DNA of 64,000 nt from a virus. The notes below the pieces were generated by a model. That model made no database searches. It was not told the origin of the DNA and was given only the letters and a program-made list of their open reading frames with translations. Positions 63,803 to 64,000 of the stretch are shown here, one piece after another (the first letter of the stretch is position 1; each line of letters begins with the position of its first letter). The translations under genes and the position numbers were made by a program. The stretch spans positions 1-64,000 of the IMG/VR virus record IMGVR_UViG_3300043410_001300, one strand, 5' to 3'.

Positions 63803-63811
63803 GATATTTAG
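63803..63811 (-). promoter_or_regulatory. Late-promoter-like motif CTAAATATC touching the start
   Basis: Minus-strand motif with CAC between it and the ATG at 63799. It lies back to back with the sigma70-like promoter at 63826. Confidence 0.4.
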
Positions 63812-63825
63812 TAATCCAAAAAGTA

Positions 63826-63853
63826 TTGACAGTAATATCTAATCTGCTATACT
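63826..63853 (+). promoter_or_regulatory. Sigma70-like promoter with extended -10
   Basis: TTGACA (63826-63831), 16-base spacer, TGC then TATACT (63848-63853). A near-consensus host promoter 40 bases ahead of the exported-protein ATG. Confidence 0.7.
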
Positions 63854-63892
63854 AGTTGTAATGTCATATGACAGATAACAAAAGGAAACACA

Positions 63893-64000
63893 ATGAAGAA
63901 AATTCTAGCAATCGCGGCCTTAGCCGTAACATCCCAAGCGTTTGCCGCAGACTATGTATCAGTATCAGTTGAGAACGTACAAGGTCGCAAGGGCGCTCAA
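63893..64000 (+). CDS. Sec-exported protein, partial (5' end)
   Basis: 36 residues are visible before the window ends. MKKILAIAALAVTSQAFAAD is a textbook signal peptide (Lys start, hydrophobic core, AFA-A cleavage). The mature part begins DYVSVSVENVQGRKGA, with alternating beta-like residues that could be a barrel strand. AAAGGAAA precedes the ATG. With its sigma70-like promoter it looks host-like and early-expressed. An outer-membrane or periplasmic role is a guess. Confidence 0.6.
   Translation, partial: MKKILAIAALAVTSQAFAADYVSVSVENVQGRKGAQ

Overview
The window is part of a T4-like (myovirus) bacteriophage genome. The evidence is a set of T4-type genes: the gp46/gp47 recombination nuclease pair, a gp55-type late sigma factor, and a baseplate run of gp53-, gp5-, gp25- and gp6-like proteins. 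There are TAAATA-type late promoter motifs, tightly packed overlapping genes, no tRNA or rRNA genes that I could see, and no integrase. The tail-fibre architecture and accessory genes resemble aquatic T4-like phages (cyanophage or pelagiphage style). The host cannot be fixed from this window.

Layout. (1) 1-4369, minus strand: the end of a PD-(D/E)XK-type nuclease gene, gp46, gp47 and gp55. (2) 4499-41275, plus strand: virion structural genes. These run from a baseplate/tail-tube protein through gp53, a hub-like protein, the gp5 spike, an Ala/Ser-rich protein, gp25 and gp6, to a single giant 6212-residue virion protein (15866-34504). A 50-residue protein, a conserved 205-residue protein, two long Thr-rich fibre proteins and two paralogous short fibre proteins follow. 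(3) 41323-51185, plus strand: one almost gapless block of overlapping genes. It encodes a small protein, glycosyltransferase-like proteins of three types, a radical SAM protein, a GDPD-like phosphodiesterase, three SGNH-hydrolase-like proteins, a sugar nucleotidyltransferase and a cupin. (4) 51420-54827, plus strand, with visibly more T-rich codon use: a RuBisCO-like protein, a small-molecule kinase, a 34-residue basic protein and a NodU-type carbamoyltransferase. (5) 54824-63799: a mixed-strand metabolic island. It holds a methyltransferase, four 2-oxoglutarate-oxygenase-like proteins, two GT-A-like proteins, a GNAT-like protein, a second radical SAM protein, a short acyl-adenylate-forming enzyme and two QueC-like PP-loop ATPases. 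(6) 63893-end: a Sec-exported protein behind a strong sigma70-like promoter.

How the genes work together. gp46/47 process DNA ends for recombination-dependent replication. gp55 should direct host RNA polymerase to the TAAATA-type late promoters in front of structural genes. The structural block builds a contractile tail with a very large, probably glycan-contacting baseplate protein. Regions 3-5 look like a biosynthetic island that makes, activates and transfers a modified sugar or other small molecule. Likely targets are the phage's own Thr/Ser-rich fibres or a host surface or metabolite. The target is inference; the gene families are what the sequence shows.

The most unusual items are the phage-encoded RuBisCO-like protein beside a kinase and near a cupin, the divergent operons carrying adenylating enzyme/radical SAM and twin QueC-like genes, and a set of late-promoter motifs placed so close to start codons that leaderless mRNAs are predicted.
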